A stretch of 64,000 nt of DNA from Cruorifilaria tuberocauda (lineage: Eukaryota > Nematoda > Chromadorea > Rhabditida > Onchocercidae). How positions within the stretch are numbered: position 1 is the first letter of the stretch; the number at the start of each line of letters is the position of its first letter. The notes beneath the pieces are model-generated. The model was not told the origin of the DNA and searched no databases. It worked only from the letters and a program-made list of their open reading frames with translations. Shown piece after piece: positions 23,885 to 36,582 of this stretch. Location of the stretch: positions 41,142 through 105,141 of the forward strand of contig JABVXU010000177.1 in the NCBI GenBank assembly GCA_013365365.1. Reading direction: 5' to 3'. Made by a program: the position numbers and the translations under genes.

Positions 23885-26800
23885 TCATTTTTCCATTAAA
23901 TCCTTTTTTTTAATAAAATATTTCAAAAATGGCCCTGGATCCAATTGATCTAAATCTTCCGGCATTGGCTTATCTTTTGTTTCCGGTAAAGTAATGGTTA
24001 ATGCTGCTGCGGCAAATGATAAACCGGCTAGGATAAATTGTGGTACTTTACCATCACCCAAATCCTATAGAAGAAAGAAATTTTAATTTGTTTAAAATGA
24101 ATTAAATTTCTATCACAAACAAATTTCATTTCACACTGATAAATTTATCTGATAAAAATAAAAATCTTCCTGAAATAGTTAAACTGAATAAGATAAATTT
24201 AAACTTTTGCTTTTTCTTTACTCTGTTATGCTATTTAAATTGCTTGCAAAACTTTTTATCATCGCTCTTTTGTTTTTGAAAATTTAATTTTTAATTTCCG
24301 GATATTTTTTTTTCCGTCGAAGCTTACCGTGTATTTGAGTAATGGTGAAAACATAATTCCAATGCTTTGAGGTATGTTAATTATTGAATAGCTAATTGAT
24401 CGAATAGTTGTTGGCATCATTTCATTTGCCAATAAAGGATGAGTTGCATAAACTACATCATTTATCATTCTTCCAAATAAGTTGCATGATATTCGAGCCC
24501 ATTGAATTCCTGAAAAGTAACTCTTTTCGATACTTTACTAACTAACTCTTTTACTTTTACTCTTTTTGTCACTTTACTAACTAACTCTTTTACTTTTACT
24601 TTTTTCGATACTTTACTAACTAACTCTTTTACTTTTACTCTTTTTGTCACTTTACTAACTATTTTACTTTTACTCTTTTCGATACTTTATTAACTAACTC
24701 TTTTACTTTTACTCTTTTCGATACTTTACTAACTATTTTACTTTTCCTCTTTTCGATACTTTACTAACTAACTCTTTTACTTTTACTAATTTTCGCTAAA
24801 TTTTTTGATAATTTAATTCTTCCAGTTTAATTCTAATTAAATTATCAGTTTAACTTTAGTAATTTAATTTTATTATTTAACCTTACAGTTTATACCTTAT
24901 ACTTTATAGTTAATAGTTAACCTTATTTATAGTTAATTTATAGTTAATTATATATCGTTGAATTGAATTTAGTGAATTTGAATGAAGCGAAGTTAATTTC
25001 AAAGGTTTGATATGAAATCAGCTATTATGAATTGATCATTTTCAATTGCAGAGAATAAAATTTTAATTTAAAAATTTTAAAGTTATTAGATACCTCGAAC
25101 AAATGGTGTGATAAGTGCAGCAGTAGCTTGCAAGAAAAATGATACACATGCAACGGAACGGCGGCCAAAGAAATGCAACAATGGAATCACGATAATACCT
25201 CCCGGGATTTCTGATAAACCGGATAGAACATAGCCGGTGAATGCATTCTCGGTTAGATTGATACTGTCAAATGATACAACAAAATAGTAAAAATTCATAA
25301 TCATCCTGAAAAAACATACCTAGAAGTAATAGAGATTTAAAGATGAAAAAATAATTACTCATTCAACTTCATTACTTTAATGAAACACGTAAGCGTTTAA
25401 CTTAAAATTTAAAAATTTCAGTCTCACGTACATACGTCTTGAGAACAATTCCGTATTTTCATGTTCTTCAAAATCATCAAAATGGATAGTTTGAACTCCA
25501 ATTTTCGCTTTGTTTCATTTTATAATTTCTTGTAATTTAAAAATTCAAAATTATCTATTACTTACGTGATGTAGCCATTAACAATTAGAAAATATATAAT
25601 TCGTTTATACTTAAATAAATCACACGTAGTCCTTTGGTTAAGTTCTTCCGTAGATGCCGTTTGAAGATTTTCCGATTGACATTTGCTCAAATCAATTTCA
25701 ACATTGTTGAACCTGAAAATACAAATTGACTATTTAATAAGAGAAGGTTATTAAAATCAAATGTGACATTTGCAACTTTGACATTCGCAAATGTTCGATT
25801 CAAATTCAAAAATCGCAAATGTTATTCGCAAAGACTTTTCCACCATGATTTCTAAGATCAGTTATTATGCCATTAGAATCAAAAATTTTTCTACTTTAAC
25901 TCATTATGAAATAATAAAGTTACATCAGGAGTAAAAAAATTAATTACAATAGTTTGTACCATGAAGATATTTTAATATATTGCTGAATACCACGTAATCG
26001 CCGACGTGCAAGCATCCAATGTGGCGATTCAGGTAGTAACCTGAAATTAATTTAGATCTTGAGGCCTTAAGTGTTATAAGTGGAGTTATAATACGAAATA
26101 ATAAAATTCTCAAAATAATGTTTCAATTTATTTTTTTTTTTGTTTCTTTCAGGAACAGAATTTTGCAATTAAAAAGCTTTTTAAATTTTAAAATGACCAG
26201 AATTCCGTGGTTTTCTTGATAAATCTGATATAGTTTAATAGAAGGATTTTTTATTTTTAAAATATGGACGACGTAATTATTTTAATAATTAATTAATTCT
26301 AATATTTGATTTTGAGTAAATTTGAGGATTTTATTATCATCCGAAATCCGGAATGTTTCAGTAATCAGTGACCAGAAAGAAAAAAAAAGTGAGAAAAGAA
26401 ATTCAGACATTTTTAAAATTTCCTAAAAAAAGCTTATCGATCCTGAAATTAAATAATCTACCAATAATATATAATAGTTAATACACTCGGGACTGTTGAT
26501 GCAAAGTATAATTTTCTCCAATCCTTGATAAATAGTTCAAGAACTCCCACATACAAATATCCTAGTAGCCAAGATGTCACTCCGCATAAGCTTATCCATT
26601 CACGAAATGATCCAGCTACTGTTTCACAACAAAGAATTGAGCCAATTGTTAAATAAGACTGAAACAAATTACTTTTAATACTTTAGTACCATTAGTATAC
26701 CAAATTGAAAAAATGATCTGAAATAGCAATAATTATGGTCGAAAATAGGGTTCAGATTTATAATTCTATCACATGATTTTTAGTGATAAGTTTTAGCATT

Positions 26801-29050
26801 TATTACTGATAACTTTATTAAATTTGCCGAGATAAAATTAAGCTCTGATAAAGTTTCCAAGATTAGTTTTGAAATTTGAAATTTGAAATTTTTTACTCGC
26901 ATTTTTTATTCTGGCATTTCTCCGGTATTTCTTATTTGAAATTGATTTTTTTTCCATTTTTGAATGAAATTTAAATAAATTATAAGATAGAGAAGAAAGA
27001 AAAGAATGATTCAATTAACAAAAATATTTCAGATATTATCGAAATTTAAATTTTAAATAAACAAAGTCAACATTAATTAGAATATCAGGCCATCGTGTGA
27101 TTTGAAATTTAAACATGAAATAATAATTTTACTTATTTCTCTACTGATTACTCAATTGATAAGTAATGATAATGAATTACATCAGCTGCTGCTCCAACAA
27201 GAAATCGTAATAGGACAAAAATTTCATAATTAGGTGAAAATGCTATAATAAAATTGAATATAACACTTGAATAAATGGAAATTAGAAGGATACGTCGACG
27301 ACCGTATCGATCAGATAAATGTGATGCGATCGGTACGACAAGAATAGCACCTAAAACAATTTTCTACTGATAAACTGATAACAATAATTAAGATACTTGT
27401 TAATTATCATTAAAAATCAATAAGATATACTTGTTAATTTGATTAATATTATACTTTTTTAATATCAAATTAGTGTATAAATAATTAATTAATGCAAATA
27501 AACAATAAAAATCAATTTGCTTGTTTAGTAATTCTAGTTCTATTCAGTAATGATTCTCTTGAGGAAAAAAAAGTGCGAGAAATTATAGTCAAAAAAAAAT
27601 TACCAGCTGAAAAAACTGAAAAACCAGCTTCCTGTATAAAAGGATTGAGACATAATAATTCGTACTGTAAAAATTGAATTCTTGTATTTTATACTTACTT
27701 TTCTTTTCTCTTGTAAATTTTTTTTAATTTAATTTCTGTAATAATCCTTTCAATTGTTTTATTTGATTATTAATAGTCTACTTTAAAAAATTTACGAAAT
27801 TAAAGTGATAAGAAGATAAATTTTTAGGAAATATCATTTCAGGTTATAAAATAAAAAATTTATATATATGAATAGAGAAACCTCTAAGAGTATACTGTAC
27901 GATCGTTGTGTTGAATTACTGATAATAGATGTCCCGCTATTTCTTGATGAACATTTCAATTCATTTCCTGTACTTAAATTTTCAATTCTACATGGATCAA
28001 TTGAATTAATCATTTTCATTCGTGTCTGAAATTAATTACCTAATAAAAATTAACAAAATTAATTTAAACTATAAGTGAAGTTTAACTTTTCAAAATATTC
28101 TAAGTATAAATTTCTATGTTACTTAGAATTGTAACTTTAGAAATAAATAATTTTCAATTATTCTGCTTCGAATAATTCTTCATATCTTATTGAAGTTTAG
28201 GTTACAAACTACAACTTTGGTTGTAATCGAAAGAAAAAGATAGAGATATTTCATGATATCAATCACAAACCGGATCATCAATTCTGCAAGTAAAATCAGA
28301 TGGTTTTCGATTGACAAAAATTATAATAAATATTGATATAGCATAAAAGAAATTGGTTAATTGGCATAATACATAAGAAATCATTTGATAACGTCCATAA
28401 GTACCAAATTCATTGAGTAATTTATTTGCATCCAATGATCTATACGCTTCACTGGAATAAACTTAAATCAATTTCATTAAATTAATTCAATTAAATTAAA
28501 TTTCGCTATCAATATCATCGAAAGATAAAATGATTTGTCTTTTTGTTTTCCTATCAAGAGAGAAGATAGAAGTAGATGAATGATTAGTGATATTAGATAA
28601 ATGATAAGCAATTTATTTAATAAAAGTAATTATTTAATATCTCAGATAAATCTCGGTCAGATTCGAGAGTAACTGATAACATTTCTTACTCGCTTCTTAG
28701 AAGTTTTCGTTCTCGTTCCACTTCATCCGACCATTCATCAGCTTCTTTTGGTAATGTTGCTGCCAACAGCTTATATCCATCTGTAAATTACTTAATAGTA
28801 AGAAAGTAAAGTTAAAAAATAAAAAAAATAAAAGTTAAAAAATAAAAAATAAACAATCGATTGAAAGTATTAAAATTACTTTTTCAATGAATCACAAAGA
28901 GTTATCAGAAATTCATCTTGTCGAAAAAATCTAAGGAATAATTACTTTTGTAAAATGCAAATTCTAATGAATAATTACTTTTGTTAAAATTTCTAAAAGT
29001 AATTTAAAAAAAAAACAATTTTTTTTTACAATTAAAATACCTTTGATCAT
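23885..29050 (-). CDS. SLC22-type organic ion transporter (MFS)
   Basis: Plasma-membrane carrier of the major facilitator superfamily, organic cation/anion transporter branch. Twelve exons join in phase: 29050-29041, 28780-28690, 28451-28271, 28025-27882, 27664-27604, 27350-27181, 26658-26462, 26040-25960, 25712-25566, 25305-25094, 24509-24328, 24064-23885; 551 residues, the normal size. Features in order: short cytosolic N-terminus; TM1 ([20 protein letters not shown]); extracellular loop with Cys and N-x-S/T sites (NLSTG, SNSTQ); [20 protein letters not shown], the MFS loop 2-3 signature, near 160-181; LLPESPHWM, diagnostic for SLC22; a GRRS loop 8-9 copy; [13 protein letters not shown]; and [13 protein letters not shown], the usual C-terminal end. 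Substrate cannot be read from sequence. The first coding exon (MIK+G) is only 10 nt and is the least certain part. It lies head-to-head with the coiled-coil gene at 29859. Confidence 0.94.
24515..24790. repeat. 39-bp intronic minisatellite
   Basis: Six to seven copies of a 39-bp unit (TTTTCGATACTTTACTAACT then AACTCTTTTACTTTTACTC), alternating between TTTCGATAC and TTTTGTCAC versions, some lacking TAACTAAC. It fills most of intron 10 of the transporter gene. The open frame it creates on the minus strand (VKELVSKV repeats) is not coding, because the flanking exons splice around it in phase. Confidence 0.9.
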
Positions 29051-29858
29051 CGTTAGTATAAAAGATAGATGGAACTTGTTATGATTTATCGAAAATATGA
29101 AATAACTGATAAATTTTTCGTATTAACCTTATTATATACCTATTTGCATTCTTAAATTAATAAATTAAATTTTAAATTGAAGTAATCAATAAATTTGTAA
29201 AATGCAAATTGTAAAGCGTTTGATAAAGTTATCACATGAAAAATAAACTTTAACCGGTTGGTTCTTTTTTCTTTGTTGCAATATTATATTATTATTTATC
29301 ACTTGAGACTATTTCTTTCTTTTTTTTTTACTCTACCTGATCGATTACTCTGATCGTGGTAGTGATTCAAAAACGTTACTATTATTACTGTTTTCTGAAA
29401 AGTATTTCTCTTTGATCAACCGGAATTACATAAATGTTCTAATTCTCGAAGTTATCAAAATTTTGAAATTAGTTGAAAAAATGAATTTCATAAATTGATA
29501 TAAAATAAAATGAATGAAAAATAAAATGACCAATAACATTTACAACTCTTTATTCAACCGCCAGGTAAATAGAAACATCTGAGAAGAAGAGGAGGATAAA
29601 TTGTTGTATACATGCTTTCAATTAATTTCTAATAATCAATTTTGAAGTTAGAATTTAATTTTACACTTTCTTCATCGATTGTAAACAAAGAGAAAGTGGA
29701 CAGCTTAATCTTAATATTTAGTAAGTGAATAGTTTTATCTTAATCTTTCTATAAAAAGTAACAAGTGATTTCGAATGATGAAAAATTTCTATCATTTTTA
29801 TCAATTTGTTCAAAAATCAATTCTTTCAGATGCGCGATAATAATCAGTTAATTACAGC
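29051..29858. promoter_or_regulatory. Shared upstream region between two divergent genes
   Basis: About 800 bases separate the start codons of the transporter (minus) and the coiled-coil protein (plus), so this stretch should contain both promoters. It is AT-rich with poly-T tracts; no TATA or initiator element can be assigned safely. A TTCTTTCAG acceptor at 29821-29829 sits 30 bases before the plus-strand gene's ATG. Confidence 0.5.
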
Positions 29859-30928
29859 ATGATGGGTTGTAATCGATCCAGAATTTATCATGAAATTGAA
29901 GTGGGTATTGATCATAAAGATCTTGCATTGACAGCATTTGAAAAACAACGAGATGATATTGTCCATGATTTGGAAACTTATAATGATCAAACAGGACGAG
30001 TAACGGTAGATAGTATTTTCAGGCCTACAAGGTGAATGAAATGATAAATTGATTTCCATTTCTTCTAATAATTAAAATGATAAAGCAGTCAATAACAGCA
30101 TGATTATAATCAATTGGTCATAATCAATCCAGAATTTATCATGAAATTAATTATTTTATGTATTTTTTATTTCGAATTTCAAATTTAAAGATTTACAGAA
30201 TCATGTTATCATTATCATTTTGTCATTTTATCATTTTATCATTTTACCATTTTATCATTTTATCATTTTGTCATTTTATCATTTTATCATTTTATCATTT
30301 TACCATTTTATCATTTTATCATTTTGTCATTTTATCATTTTATCATTTTATCATTTTATCATTTTATCATTTTTTCATTTTATCATTTTATCATTTTATA
30401 ATTTTATTGATCATTTAAAAGTTTCAAAAATTGCCAAAAAAATACCATATTGAAATGATGATAAAATTTTTATTACAGGGAAATTTATGGACAACGAGCT
30501 AAAGATATGGCTGAACAACTTATTGAATGGTCAGAATATGGTTAATATTATTTCGACTTTAACCTTTCAATTTTTTTTCTTCATTTTGAGAACAAGCGTT
30601 TGAAAATTTAAAAAAAAAAAAAAGCTATTATACGACTAAATATCGCAAATATAAAAAACATTTAATTCAATTCTACAAAATTTTATACAATTTCAGAATT
30701 CAAAAAGAAAAAGCTGATTTGATAAATTTAGGAATAAAATTCCAGAAACGACCATTACCACACGATTTTCCGGCATTTGCACATGAGAAACCAGCGGCTG
30801 AATTAGCTCAATTGATTCACCATTCAAGAGAAACATTACAAAAGTCTATTACAGATGTTTCTAAGTTGGAAAAAATGCAGCAAACTCATGAACGTGAAAT
30901 TATTGAGGATATTGTAGCGAAGAAATGA
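29859..30928 (+). CDS. Small coiled-coil protein, family not recognised
   Basis: Three exons: 29859-30031, 30479-30540, 30697-30928; about 155 residues. Recognisable stretches are ALTAFEKQRDDIVHDLETYN, RPTREIYGQRAKDMAEQLIE, FQKRPLPHDFPAFAHEKP and a C-terminal helix (KLEKMQQTHEREIIEDIV). It looks like a cytosolic helical protein and could be a subunit of a larger complex; I cannot name it. Exon 1 to 2 is in phase (ACAAG/GGAAAT). Exon 2 to 3 is off by one base at the natural GTTAAT donor and TTTCAG acceptor; an inner acceptor (CAAAAAG at 30707) would restore the frame but has a poor pyrimidine tract. An out-of-frame ATG at 29830 opens a ten-codon upstream frame whose stop overlaps the main ATG. 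AATAAA at 31015-31020 marks the 3' end. Confidence 0.72.
30207..30405. repeat. 8-bp intronic repeat (ATTTTATC)n
   Basis: About 24 copies of ATTTTATC with occasional G or C at the variable position (ATTTTGTC, ATTTTACC), inside intron 1 of the coiled-coil gene. Open frames of FYHFIILS repeats follow from the 8-bp period and are not coding. On the minus strand each unit reads TGATAAAA, a WGATAR match. Confidence 0.93.
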
Positions 30929-31014
30929 TATGCTAAAAATTTTCCATTATTAATTTATTAATTTCATTTAAATTTTATAATTGCATTTATAATATATTTG
31001 AAAATTTTTATAAC

Positions 31015-31020
31015 AATAAA
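31015..31020 (+). terminator. AATAAA polyadenylation signal
   Basis: Canonical signal about 87 bases after the stop of the small coiled-coil gene. Confidence 0.6.
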
Positions 31021-31735
31021 ATATTTCCGAAAATTGCTTAGCTAGAAAATGTATTGCAGAAAAAAAAGCAATTGTTTACAATTGATAAGACTGTACGAAT
31101 TACTGTACGTTACAGTATGAATCGCTGTACGAATTATTACTGTACGAATTGAAATACACAAATGCAGAATTACAAGAAGATTGCAAACTGAAATAACAAA
31201 TGTAAAATTCTGTTCTAAAAAAGGATTATAAATGATATGAGTACTTTCACGTGCAATTTTAAATGACATTTAAACCTATCTTGGGAAATACTAATTAACG
31301 CTAAGGTATGCTTACATGCTCTCTAAAATAAACAAGTACACTAATACGGTCTTATCAATTGTAAACAATTATGACTAATGCCTCTAAAGAGTCAAGTAAT
31401 ATAATATAGCCATACAAATTGTAAATAATTACCTAATATTGCAAACAATAATTATAAACAGTATTTTGTAAGATGTAGCTTACGCTTATTTGAAGTACGA
31501 TAATACCATATTATCAACTGTAAACAGTTACGATTAATAATTGTAAACAGTATTTTGTACGTTGTATTTTATTGTTCCTGTTCAATTAAGAAGTTTACAG
31601 TTTTCGGGAATGATTTTTAATCTGCAAAATTGTAATGTTAAAAGTGCTTGCTTCTTGCTAATGCTATTATTTCCAAGGACCTTTAACAAGTACCATCCTC
31701 TAAGTATCTGCTGCTTTTGGTATGAAATCAGTGAG

Positions 31736-32150
31736 GGAATAATTATTAACTTCAAGTTAATTCAAGTAAATTCAACTTAATCGTTAAAATAATTTCACAG
31801 GATTAAACGGTAATTCAAGTAAATTCAAAGATAAATTCAAGTAAGTTCAAGTTAATCGTTCAAATAATTATCCGGGACTAAACAGTAATTCAAGTAAATT
31901 TCAAGTTAATTCAAGTTAATCGTTGAAATAATTTTACAGGATAAAACAGTAATTCAAGTAAATTCAAGTTAATCGTTGAAATAATTATCCGGGACTAAAC
32001 AGTATAATTCAAGTAAATTTCAAGTTAATTCAAGTAAATTCGAGTTAATCGTTGGAATAATTTTACAGGATTAAACAGTAATTCAAGTAAATTCAAAGAT
32101 AAATTCAAGTAAATTCAAGTTAATCGTTGAGATAATTATCCGGGGCTAAG
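31736..32150. repeat. Complex minisatellite, alternating unit types
   Basis: Six to seven diverged copies built from TAATTCAAGTAAATTCAAGT, TAATCGTTGAAATAATT and two alternating endings, TTACAGGATTAAACAG and ATCCGGGACTAAACAG. Unit length varies from about 50 to 80 bp through internal duplication of the AATTCAAGTAA phrase. The alternation suggests amplification as two-unit blocks. No coding potential was seen. Confidence 0.85.
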
Positions 32151-33000
32151 CAATTTTCCAGAACTAGACTGGAAAAGTTAATAATAAGTTTGAAAAGAAA
32201 AATAAGCTCTAAAATGAAGTAGAATTTGCAACAGTAATGATTGGAATTAAATGGATTACTTTTTTAAAGCTTTAAGCTTACTTCAATAAGCTATTAAACA
32301 ATATCGCTAATGGATTTATTTTTTTTCCCTAAATTAAAATTCATTTTAAAGATTATCTTTTTTTTCTACTGTTTAATTTTTTTAGTTTTAACTTTTAAAA
32401 GGTAAATATTGTCACAAGTAGATATGTCTCGTGTACATATATAAAATCAATAAGCAAGTTATGTCAAGAGTAAGTAAAAGAGGTCAGGAGGGGAGGTCAT
32501 ATGAACAGAACTAACAATTTCCTGATATGTATTCATAGTTTACTTTGCTTTTTTCTCGTATAGATTACTTTTTCAAAAAAAAAAAAAAAAAACATTATTG
32601 ATTAAATTATTACAAAAATAATTCCTCGGGAATTATTCATTACTATTGATAAGATTGGATTAATTAATTTGTTACATTACTAATTAAGAAATATCGCCTA
32701 ATAATTAACTGTACTAATTACTAATTAAACTTTTTTGCACGTAGAATACTGACATAGCAAATTCTCATCTCGAATATTTAGTAATTCGATTCCATAGAGT
32801 TATTCATATTCATATCTTGTTTGACCTCTATTAGAGGTCATGTGATTTATTTAGGCTTCTTACATCTTACAATTCAAAATTTTTAATGGCCAAGAAAAAA
32901 TCATTACTCATTTTCAAAGATTCAAATCAATATTATAATCATCAATTCGGAGAACTGATTAGATCGCAATAGACAGAATCAAAATTTCACAGCAACAGGG

Positions 33001-33019
33001 AGAGAGAGAGAGAGAGAGA
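33001..33019. repeat. (AG)n microsatellite
   Basis: A pure AG run upstream of the TANGO2 pair. Similar tracts occur near 59327-59344 (tropomodulin intron), 63584-63625 and at the window's right edge. Confidence 0.9.
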
Positions 33020-33925
33020 ATATTGAAGTAAGAGTTGAAAATAAAAATATGTCATTCACGGATATTTCGTGCTCCCGAAATTTTTCTCTCTGAGATCTCT
33101 CGAGACTCCCGAGCAGTGTGAAGTCGAGAGTAAGTAACGGTTCCTTCTTTATTCATTCCTTTTATAACTTTTTTATGTGTAACAAACAAATGCTCTTCAT
33201 TTGAGATGTAAGAGTAAGAAAAGAAATAGTATAATCAATAGGAAAATTAACGATTGACTAAATATAATGGTATGGAATGGATTGAAAAATAAGAAAATAT
33301 AATGAGAGATGAAGAGATGAAAAGATTTAGCTTAGTTGCTAATAGAGTGATAGATTATAGTTGGAGAATGTGAAGAGAGATTATAAATCAAAAAATTCCA
33401 CTATAATAAGAAAGACAATAGAGATAATGAAAATTGTGAGTGATAATAGTAGAGAGAGTGAAAAATTGATGAAATATGTATTAGCAGAGATGGAGAGTAT
33501 TTTGCTTACTATAGAGACATGGGAAATTGTATTTTTTTTTTTTCGCCAAATTCGAAATCCTTTTTCGTCGATGGAGAATTTTTCGTAAGAATGATTGATC
33601 GTTTGTTTGATAAATCTGTGGTACGTTGAAGTGTGACGGAGGTACGCTGAAGTGTGACGAAACTGTCACGTCACCGTAAAGTTGGTTATTAGTAGTTTTA
33701 TCTCAATATTATATGTTCACTTTTCATTTTTGTCTTTTAAAACTTTTCGTGTATGTTGAGTTGGATGAAAATGATTGTTCTTCAAAATTATCTTTTCTTG
33801 CCGTTTCTTAGTGTGTAGTTTTTTAGTACGTTCATTTAACGTTTATTTTACGTGTTGTGTTTTTTAGCATTAATTGCAACTAAGCAACGAATGATATTAA
33901 TATAATTACTTTCATTAATGATTAT

Positions 33926-33933
33926 TTTTTTAG
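33926..33933 (+). other. Candidate spliced-leader acceptor for TANGO2 copy 1
   Basis: TTTTTTAG ends 16 bases before the ATG at 33950, with no in-frame coding sequence upstream. Placement and pyrimidine tract fit a nematode trans-splice acceptor; a cis-spliced 5' UTR intron would look the same. Confidence 0.5.
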
Positions 33934-33949
33934 GCTCATTTGTGGACGA

Positions 33950-36408
33950 ATGTGCGTGACGTTCGTTTATTTGAATGATAAAGCAATTGATGATCCAAAA
34001 AGTTATCAATTGATTGTATTAAATAATCGTGATGAGCTATTCGATCGACCTACGTTAGCACCTGCCTGGAAAGATGGTATTTTGTGTGGTAATAGTGTTT
34101 TTATTGTTTCATAAAAGATAGTTTCTTATCAGATAATGCGGACTTACCTTTTGGACTTTTCGGAACTTTTCATTAAAAACTTTTACTTATTTAGCTAAAT
34201 TCATAGTAAATAGAAAAAAATAGCCTTGATTTCCTATCTGATTTGTGTTAAATCTTAAGCTATTGGAATCATATTATTCGTTATGGCTTTTTCTTTTTTT
34301 TTCTGGTTTGTCTTTTTTTATTTATTATAGGTCGAGATCAAGCAGATCCATATGGTGGTACTTGGTTAGGCATGACAAGAAATGGTCGTTTGGGAAATAT
34401 CCTTGCAGTACTTGAGAATCCAACTGATGAAGTACCCTGTGCCATAACACGTGGTATTAAATTCACAAATGTAAAATAATTAGAAAACGGAAGATTTGAT
34501 CATTAATTTTAAACGTAGTTTAAAAATTTTATTTGAAAATTAAACTTTTAAATTTGCAAAATTTTTTATTCATGAAATCGTATCAGGTAAAATAGTCTAT
34601 GAATATTTGAAATCTGAAATGTCACCAGAGAATTATATCGCTGAGCAACTGTCAAAAGAAGCACAACAGTACAATGGTTTCAATGTAATTCTACTTCATC
34701 GGTACGCAAAAAAATATGTTGGTGACAGTTTCGAAGGCAGGGTGTGTAATAATAGTAAGATTGCATATTTAAAATTATCATATTATGATTTAGTTCAGAG
34801 AATGCTTTCAATTTTCATTTTCATTAATTAGTCAACAGTAATAATAAATCTGATAGAAAGTACATCACTATTCCTTTTTTTTTGTTTTGTGTATAGTATT
34901 AGTGGTCTCGTTAGAATCTAATTTTGATATTAAGAAAAAATGAGCCTAAAAGCTTATTTTTTCTTAATATCAAAAATTTTTTTCAGCTTATTTATCTTGA
35001 TATATTTTTATAGGCTCTTTAATAAAGAAATTGAACGAAAAACATACTTTGGTGTTCAATTTTCTAATCGACATGACGGCCCGACTGCAGTATTTGGCTC
35101 CGGTTGGTGTTTCTTATCGAAATTTTTGACATAGTCATCGAAGACATAATCATGATGGTGTTTATGTATGGATGTGTGTTTGTAAATTGGCTTGTAAATT
35201 TATGTATATAAGCTTCTTCATATCCTTGCTGGTATTTAAAATTTACTCTTATTTATTTATTTTTTGCGGTATTTTTAAACTACTAGAAAAATAAATGAAT
35301 GATTTGTCTTGAGAAACCTTTCTTTAATTACTTTGTTATTACGAAATTCATTTCTTAAGAGCCGGATTCGAGCAGTTAAATGAATTAATTCATTGTAATA
35401 ATTTATTTTTTGTATATTTTAGGTGTTTATGGATTTGGGAATAATGCATTAGGAAAGCCGTTTAAAAAAATAACTTATGGTTTACGGTTATTCGAAGAGA
35501 AACTAAAAATTCTAGATGATGAGAATATTAACGAACAAGAACTTGTGAAACAGTTCTTGGATATTCTTATTGATCAGACAAGGTAAAAATATCTACTTTT
35601 GCGAATTATTAGTTGCGTCACGGCGCATATCATAACCAAACTTCTTTTCTAAGATGTATTCAAACATTTTTTTAGACCCTTTTGTTTTTCAGCATTTTTC
35701 CTGTGCAGTATTTATTGTCAGGAAGTTGGAAAATTTTGCTTTTTCACTAGCATCACTGATTTGGGAAGAACTGAAATAGTTGTCAAGATAGATTTTATTT
35801 CATTGAAAGTTTGAACTTTAGTTTTAAATCTTGGCAGTTTGTGGAATTTTTTCTAAAAAGGTATAGGAAAAGGTTTTATTTTAAAATGAATTCCATAATT
35901 ACCATCCAGTTTATGGTTTATCAGGAATTATGCTGTTATGAGAAATCTCACGCCAAAAGTATTAGTACTGGGACATCAATTATGCTGAGAAAGTAGCAGT
36001 AATCATAGTTTACTGTTCAGTCATTATCCCGATGAGCAGCTTATTTCACAGAAGAAACAGGACAAAGACAGTTGCAAACTTATGTCGCAACTGTTTTATG
36101 AATTCCCAAAACCTCTACGATATGGAACAAGGTCTAGTTTATTTTGTGCTTTATTTCCAATTTATCAATTTCATTTATGCTATTTTCATCATTAGCACTT
36201 AAATATTCTATAATTCATGACTGGTTTTTAATATTTTCAATACATTTTAATCATTTGAAAATTGACATTTTCAAGATCTCATACCATTGTGCTGGTGAAT
36301 GGTATTGGTCGTTGTACATATTTTGAAAGAAGCCGAAAACAGTCAACTCCAGTATCTGATGTTACTTGGGATGATACAACGCACTACTTTGATCTTGACG
36401 ATTTATGA
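33950..36408 (+). CDS. TANGO2: TANGO2 family protein, copy 1 (HRG-9/HRG-10-like)
   Basis: Seven exons (33950-34088, 34331-34453, 34587-34701, 35014-35102, 35423-35582, 36021-36131, 36276-36408) join cleanly to 289 residues; human TANGO2 has 276. The N-terminus MCVTFVY is followed by VLNNRDELFDRP (NRDE at 26-29, the family signature), GGTWLGMTRNGRLGNILAV at about 55-73, NGFNVILLHR, GVYGFGNNALGKPFKKI, then RYGTRSHTIVLV and a C-terminal acidic end. Members belong to the Ntn-hydrolase fold NRDE group; the Cys after Met1 is conserved. In C. elegans the homologues HRG-9 and HRG-10 were reported to help move heme out of storage sites; other work links TANGO2 to lipid and acyl-CoA metabolism. The protein is cytosolic or organellar with no signal peptide seen. 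AATAAA lies at 36583-36588. The next gene downstream is its paralogue with matching exon boundaries. Confidence 0.95.
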
Positions 36409-36582
36409 AATCAAAGTAAATGTTTTTTGCGATTTCCGAAATCGCATGAATGTTACAACAGCTATAAAATCAGTTCCATGTTAAAAAAAATTAAATCATT
36501 TTTTGCTGAATTGAAAAGATAAAGAGATAGAAAATATTTAAATATAAAACATTATTTGAAAATAATAGCATTGCTTTGCTTT

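Larger units (their letters stand above)
30929..33933. other. Intergenic region, no gene seen
   Basis: AT-rich DNA containing the complex minisatellite, repeated GTACGAATT phrases near 31090-31150, GTAAACAGT/TTGTAAATAATT repeats near 31340-31560, and an (AG)n tract at 33001-33019. A plus-strand frame of 75 codons at 33361-33588 is Lys/Glu-rich but ends in a poly-T run and is not accepted. The last few hundred bases should hold the promoter of the first TANGO2 gene. Confidence 0.6.

Noticed and set aside
24465..24650. Minus-strand frame of VKELVSKV repeats
   Set aside because: Made by the 39-bp intronic minisatellite; the flanking exons splice it out.
27492..27677. Plus-strand 61-codon frame
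   Set aside because: Antisense to exon 5 of the SLC22 gene, which joins its neighbours in phase and restores the MFS signature.
30158..30453. Plus-strand frames of FYHFIILS repeats
   Set aside because: Product of the 8-bp intronic repeat.
33361..33588. Lys/Glu-rich plus-strand frame upstream of TANGO2 copy 1
   Set aside because: Purine-rich tract ending in poly-T; no donor or acceptor sites make it an exon.
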